Shown here: piece after piece, positions 62,349 through 64,000 of the stretch
Numbering within the stretch: the first letter of the stretch is position 1
Layout of the letters: every line of letters begins with the position of its first letter
Origin: Kitasatospora sp. MMS16-BH015
GTDB lineage: Bacteria > Actinomycetota > Actinomycetes > Streptomycetales > Streptomycetaceae
NCBI RefSeq assembly: GCF_002943525.1
Contig: NZ_CP025394.1
Span: 5,828,001 to 5,892,000 of the forward strand
Length of the DNA: 64,000 bases
Direction of reading: 5' to 3'
Program-made: the position numbers and the translations under genes
The notes under the pieces: model-generated
The model's database searches: none
The model's input: the letters and a program-made list of their open reading frames with translations, nothing else
What the model was told of the DNA's origin: nothing

Positions 62349-64000
62349 ATGTCACGCGCACGCCGCAGACGCCAGCTCGCCACCGCCGTCGTGGTCGCCG
62401 CCACCAGTCTGGTCGGAGCGGGGGCGACTCTCCCGGCGGTCGCGGTCGACACCGACACGCTGTACGTGGACAACTCCGCTGCCGCGCACTGCTCGAACTT
62501 CGGCTCGGGCAGCCAGGCGCAGCCCTTCTGCACCGTCCAGGCGGGCGTGGACCACGCGAAGGCGGGCCAGACCGTGCAGGTCGCCGGTGGGGGTGGCCGC
62601 TATGCCGAGCAGGTCACCGTGCACAGCTCCGGTGAGCCCGGCAAGCCGATCGTGCTGGCCGGCCGGCCGAGCGGGCCGCGGCCGTCGGTGGGAGTCTCCC
62701 TGTCGGACGCCCAGCCGGAGAACGCGGTGGGCTTCCTGCTGGACAAGGTCCACGACGTGACGATCCGGAACTTCGCCATGGAGGCCATCGCGGCCGAGGG
62801 CGTCCTGGTCAGGGACTCCGCCGCGGTCACCATCGAGCGCACCACGATGTCCGACACCGGCATGGGGAACGGGGCGAGTGGGCAGCGGGCCGTTCCGGCG
62901 GGCGCCCCAGCGGTGCGGGTGACCGGCACGAGCAGCAGGGTGACCGTCGCCCAGAACCTTCTGCAGGAGGGGCACGGCGACGCCGTCGCCGTCGAGGCGG
63001 GTGTGTCCGGCGCGGTCGTCACGACCAACGGCGTGATGACCGCCCAGCCGCGCGGGATCCGAGTGACGGACGCGCCCGGCACGGTGGTCACCAGCAACTC
63101 GGTGATCACCCTCGACGGTGCCGGGGTCACGCTGGCGGGCGCATCCGACCACGCCGTGGTGGAGAACAACGTGCTCGCGCACGAGCACTTCGTGAAGGAC
63201 GGTGAGTCGAGCACGGCCGAGCTGTCCGTCTCGGCGGGTTCGACGGTGGGGACGAAGGCGGACTACAACTCGGTGCACGGCTGGGGCAGTGGCGCGGCTT
63301 ACTCCTGGGCCGGTACCGACCACCATCTCGCGGACTTCGCCGCGGTGAGTGGTCAGGGGGCCCACGATGTCGAGGAGACGCCGCCCCTCGGCCTGGACGG
63401 CAACCACTACGGCACGGTGAAGCCGACCGGAGCCTCCGGCGCGACGGACTCGGCGGACGCCTCAGCGCCCGGCATGCTGACCACGGACCTGGCCGGCCGG
63501 CCCCGGGTGGACGATCCGCAGGTCGCCAATTCCGGGACGGGTGCGGGCTACTACGACCGAGGTGCGCTGGAACTGCAGGCCGTCGGCTCCCTCACCGTGC
63601 TCGCCGACCGCGATCAGGGGCCGTACCCGCTGCCGGTGACCGTGACCGCGACGGCTCGGCAGAACTGGCCGGACACCCTCACCTACACCTACGACTTCGG
63701 TGACGGCAGCGAGCCGCTGACCACCACCGACGCGAAGGTGGAGCACGTGTACCGGGCGGCGGGCACCCGTACCGTCAAGGTGACGGCCACGGGCACCGAC
63801 GGGACCCCCGCCACCGGTTTCGCCGGGGGCTCGATCAGCGTGAACGAGCCCGCCGAGCTCGCCCCGGTGCTGGGGGTGAACCAGGTGGGGTTCGACGGGC
63901 CGTTCAGCTACAACTTCGCCCTGTACGGAAGCACCAGCCCCTGGCCCCTGACCGGCTACGAGCTGGACTTCGGCGACGGCTCGCCGAAGGAGACCCACGA
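62349..64000 (+). CDS. Secreted beta-helix protein with PKD domains (3' end outside window)
   Basis: About 550 residues are visible and the frame is still open at the window end. An N-terminal signal peptide (MSRARRRRQLATAVVVAATS, likely cleaved near AVAVDT) is followed by LYVDNS...FCTVQAGVDHAKAGQTVQVAGG, the start of a right-handed parallel beta-helix such as polysaccharide-active or adhesive proteins have. Repeats like VTIRNFAMEAI, VTIERTTMSDT and AVVENNVLAHEHF run to about residue 300. From about 410 a PKD domain appears (TYTYDFGDGSEPL), and a second begins at the edge (YELDFGDGSP). The ATG follows GGGGGGACTCCC. No catalytic residues can be assigned; the ligand or substrate is unknown. Confidence 0.88.
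   Translation, partial: MSRARRRRQLATAVVVAATSLVGAGATLPAVAVDTDTLYVDNSAAAHCSNFGSGSQAQPFCTVQAGVDHAKAGQTVQVAGGGGRYAEQVTVHSSGEPGKPIVLAGRPSGPRPSVGVSLSDAQPENAVGFLLDKVHDVTIRNFAMEAIAAEGVLVRDSAAVTIERTTMSDTGMGNGASGQRAVPAGAPAVRVTGTSSRVTVAQNLLQEGHGDAVAVEAGVSGAVVTTNGVMTAQPRGIRVTDAPGTVVTSNSVITLDGAGVTLAGASDHAVVENNVLAHEHFVKDGESSTAELSVSAGSTVGTKADYNSVHGWGSGAAYSWAGTDHHLADFAAVSGQGAHDVEETPPLGLDGNHYGTVKPTGASGATDSADASAPGMLTTDLAGRPRVDDPQVANSGTGAGYYDRGALELQAVGSLTVLADRDQGPYPLPVTVTATARQNWPDTLTYTYDFGDGSEPLTTTDAKVEHVYRAAGTRTVKVTATGTDGTPATGFAGGSISVNEPAELAPVLGVNQVGFDGPFSYNFALYGSTSPWPLTGYELDFGDGSPKETH

Overview
The window is about 72% G+C by eye. Genes use GTG starts freely, many neighbours overlap by 4 nt (ATGA or GTGA), third codon positions are almost all G or C, and the gene set (GlgE-pathway glucan genes, DUF6230/DUF6114 proteins, SseB pair, encapsulin with terpene cyclase) is typical of a streptomycete. 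I read it as chromosomal core DNA of a Streptomyces or Kitasatospora species. From memory, the gene order resembles the S. coelicolor region around SCO5413-SCO5480, with a few insertions. I see no tRNA, rRNA, CRISPR array, transposase or phage gene.

Layout. 0.3-5.2 kb: MarR regulator, small membrane protein, isobutyryl-CoA mutase large subunit (icmA), and a two-component pair on the minus strand. 5.3-7.4 kb: a MurG-like glycosyltransferase translationally coupled to a LegB-type sugar-nucleotide 4,6-dehydratase. 7.4-9.4 kb: a TetR regulator divergent from a thioredoxin-TPR protein, with two dyads between them. 10.1-12.9 kb: three exported or membrane proteins in one operon. 13-17.9 kb: pyk, ackA and pta on the minus strand. 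18-29.6 kb: glgB, mak, treS and glgE on the minus strand, divergent from glgP; this is a complete GlgE maltose-1-phosphate route to alpha-glucan, and glgX lies at 36-38 kb. Between glgP and glgX sit a heterodimeric ABC exporter and a family 2B encapsulin shell gene with its terpene-cyclase cargo. 38.7-44.1 kb: four tandem L,D-transpeptidase lipoproteins, then a lone ATPase of the anti-sigma kinase type. 45.1-48.9 kb: a small two-TM membrane protein and a 1126-residue STAND/NACHT-like NTPase with a long helical-repeat tail. 48.9-53.7 kb: sdaA, glyA, gcvH and gcvT behind a tandem glycine riboswitch, followed by two SseB-family genes. 56-62.2 kb: a five-gene peptide ABC importer. 62.3 kb to the end: a secreted beta-helix/PKD protein cut by the window edge.

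The strongest candidate for an undescribed system is the 45.1-48.9 kb pair. The C-terminal tail of the small membrane protein carries two copies of a Gly/Ala/Asn motif, and the NTPase begins with a third copy. That matches the logic of bacterial NLR systems in which a matching short motif links a STAND sensor to a membrane effector. Other points worth attention are: a terpene-cyclase encapsulin operon with no GPP methyltransferase; the MurG/LegB pair; a palindromic repeat that supplies the C-terminus of a histidine kinase; a hairpin lying exactly between a Shine-Dalgarno sequence and its start codon; and twin operators 21 bp apart before icmA.

Starts were chosen by hand from SD sequences, overlaps and family lengths. 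No alignments or folding programs were run.
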